Origin: a virus
DNA: 33,593 nucleotides
Direction: 5' to 3' (one strand)
IMG/VR virus record: IMGVR_UViG_3300031707_000100
Coordinates: 1 to 33,593 of that record
Shown: one piece after another, positions 32,627 through 33,593 of the stretch
Numbering within the stretch: position 1 is the first letter of the stretch
Layout of the letters: each line of letters starts with the position of its first letter
The notes under the pieces: model-generated
What the model saw: the letters and a program-made list of their open reading frames with translations, nothing else
Told to the model about the DNA's origin: nothing
Database searches by the model: none
Position numbers and translations under genes: made by a program

Positions 32627-33306
32627 TGCCACTGTTTGATGCATCATCAGCACTTATCACAGGATCATTCTTAGCAGCCGGCACAACGTATACGACTAGT
32701 GATACTACAAATCGTATTAAGATTCAATTGGTTGGCGGCGGCGGTGGAGGGGGCGGCGGCGGATCTACGGCAGTAAGTGCAGCCTTGGGCTCTGGTGGTG
32801 GTGCTGGTGGCTATGGTGTCGTGGTGTTCACTGTAGAACCAAGCACAAACTACACCTACGCCATCGGTGCAGCAGGAACAGGTGCCACCGCAGGCAATAA
32901 TGCCGGAGGTGATGGCGGCGATACAACCTTCACTGTCAGTGGTGTAACCGTTACAGCAAAAGGCGGTACAGGTGGGCTAGCTGGTGGAGCTGGTGGAACA
33001 GCTGTGTTACCTATTCTGGGAGGCGCCGGAGGTGTTGCTGGATCAAACGGTGATATCAATGCCCCAGGTGCTCCTGGTTATTCATCATACTGTCTTACCG
33101 GGTTGTTAGGTTATAGTGGCGCTGGCGCTTCCGGTCCCTTTGGCGCCGGCGGCAATGGAGCATCGGCACAGGCTACGGGTAACGCGGGTGGAGGAAATGG
33201 TTCAGGTGGCGGCGGTGGCTGCACACTGAACGGTGGAGCTGCCACGGCGGGTGGCGCTGGCACCATCGGGGCCATCTTGGTGCAAGAACTTAGCAACTTG
33301 AAGTAA
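32626..33306 (+). CDS. Glycine-rich adhesin-like protein
   Basis: 226 aa, start overlapping the previous stop by one base (TAATG). After an N-terminal beta part (GSFLAAGTTYTTSDTTNRIK) there are ten Gly codons in a row (32734-32763), then many Gly-rich runs (GSGGGAGGYGVVVF, GGTGGLAGGAGGT, GNGSGGGGG). Gly-rich blocks of this kind form the polyglycine-II sandwich of gp38-type fibre-tip adhesins of T4-like phages such as S16, which bind host receptors. Place after the fibre genes fits. Sequence likeness to gp38 beyond composition is not established; similar Gly-rich proteins are common in other tailed phages. Confidence 0.75.
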   Translation: MPLFDASSALITGSFLAAGTTYTTSDTTNRIKIQLVGGGGGGGGGGSTAVSAALGSGGGAGGYGVVVFTVEPSTNYTYAIGAAGTGATAGNNAGGDGGDTTFTVSGVTVTAKGGTGGLAGGAGGTAVLPILGGAGGVAGSNGDINAPGAPGYSSYCLTGLLGYSGAGASGPFGAGGNGASAQATGNAGGGNGSGGGGGCTLNGGAATAGGAGTIGAILVQELSNLK

Positions 33307-33313
33307 GTACCCA

Positions 33314-33593
33314 ATGCCAATATACACACCGTCAGAAGCATTCATATCATCTTCGTTCATAACGACTGGAACCTCGTTCACAACCAGACAAACAACAACC
33401 AGAATTAAAGTTGAACTATGGGGAGGCGGCGGCGCTGGCGGAGGTGGTGCGTCTGTCGCAGCCAACGCTGCTCCGGCTCGTGGGGGAGGGGCTGGTAGCT
33501 ACGCATTAAAAATATTTGATGTCACACCAAATACAGCATATACATACGCGATTGGTATTGCTGGTGTCGCCGGCGGGGCGGGAGCCGTCGCCG
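33314..33593 (+). CDS. Second glycine-rich adhesin-like protein, cut by window end
   Basis: Starts at ATG 33314, seven bases after the preceding stop, and runs open to the end of the window (93 full codons). It is a paralogue of the preceding gene: MPIYTPSEAFISSSFITTGT against MPLFDASSALITGSFLAAGT, then TTRIKVELWGGGG against TNRIKIQLVGGGG, and NTAYTYAIGIAG against NYTYAIGAAG. The 3' part is missing. Confidence 0.8.
   Translation, partial: MPIYTPSEAFISSSFITTGTSFTTRQTTTRIKVELWGGGGAGGGGASVAANAAPARGGGAGSYALKIFDVTPNTAYTYAIGIAGVAGGAGAVA

Noticed and set aside
32856-33465. Minus-strand Pro/Ala-rich open frames at the right end
   Set aside because: Shadows of Gly codons of the adhesin-like genes.

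Overview
The window looks like part of the virion-structure region of a large tailed phage with a T4-like (myovirus) head, at moderate, rather A+T-rich base composition. The left half carries the T4 head order on the + strand: portal (gp20-like, 659-8089), an unrecognised helical protein (8106-8978), prohead protease (gp21-like, 9717-10340), small core-protein candidates (10611-11030, 11088-11333), an unrecognised proline/glycine-rich protein (11364-11951), core scaffold (gp22-like, 11985-13868) and major capsid protein (gp23-like, 13921-15795), which ends at a strong terminator. No bacterial housekeeping gene is seen, and every supported gene is on the + strand. I cannot name a host or a phage genus.

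The head genes are heavily invaded by homing elements. The 2476-codon portal gene reads as six extein pieces (685 aa in total, joining into a plausible portal) interrupted by five inteins. Three inteins carry an HNH nuclease, one carries a decayed HNH, and one is a mini-intein. Intein 3 lacks the usual Cys/Ser first residue. Free-standing homing-type genes lie next to the portal (5'-truncated PD-(D/E)XK-like, 3-659), next to the protease (GIY-YIG, 8984-9724, overlapping the protease start), after the protease (zinc-ribbon fragment, 10345-10614) and after the capsid gene (frameshifted NUMOD3/zinc-finger nuclease, 16051-16870).

After the capsid gene comes a run of small genes. Six proteins on the two sides of the capsid gene (10611, 11088, 16910, 17322, 17621, 18110) share an N-terminal tag of the form MK[IL]xxxxL[RKH]x[IVC][IV]xE, and the start of the capsid propeptide is similar. 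The tag contains an [IV]-x-E site of the kind cut by T4-type prohead proteases. My main hypothesis is that this is a capsid-targeting peptide that loads a set of proteins, including a Nudix hydrolase (17621-18076), into the prohead for delivery to the host. A beta-rich protein, several small unknown genes, a tRNA-like element without a normal D-arm and several hairpins or terminators follow.

The right end (20917-33593) is a tail-fibre or other appendage cluster of translationally coupled genes: a small fibre-like protein, a 461-aa fibre with H-x-H motifs, two very large repeat proteins (1100 and about 2220 aa) sharing eight copies of a 54-aa module with signs of gene conversion, and two tandem glycine-rich, adhesin-like genes, the second cut by the window end.
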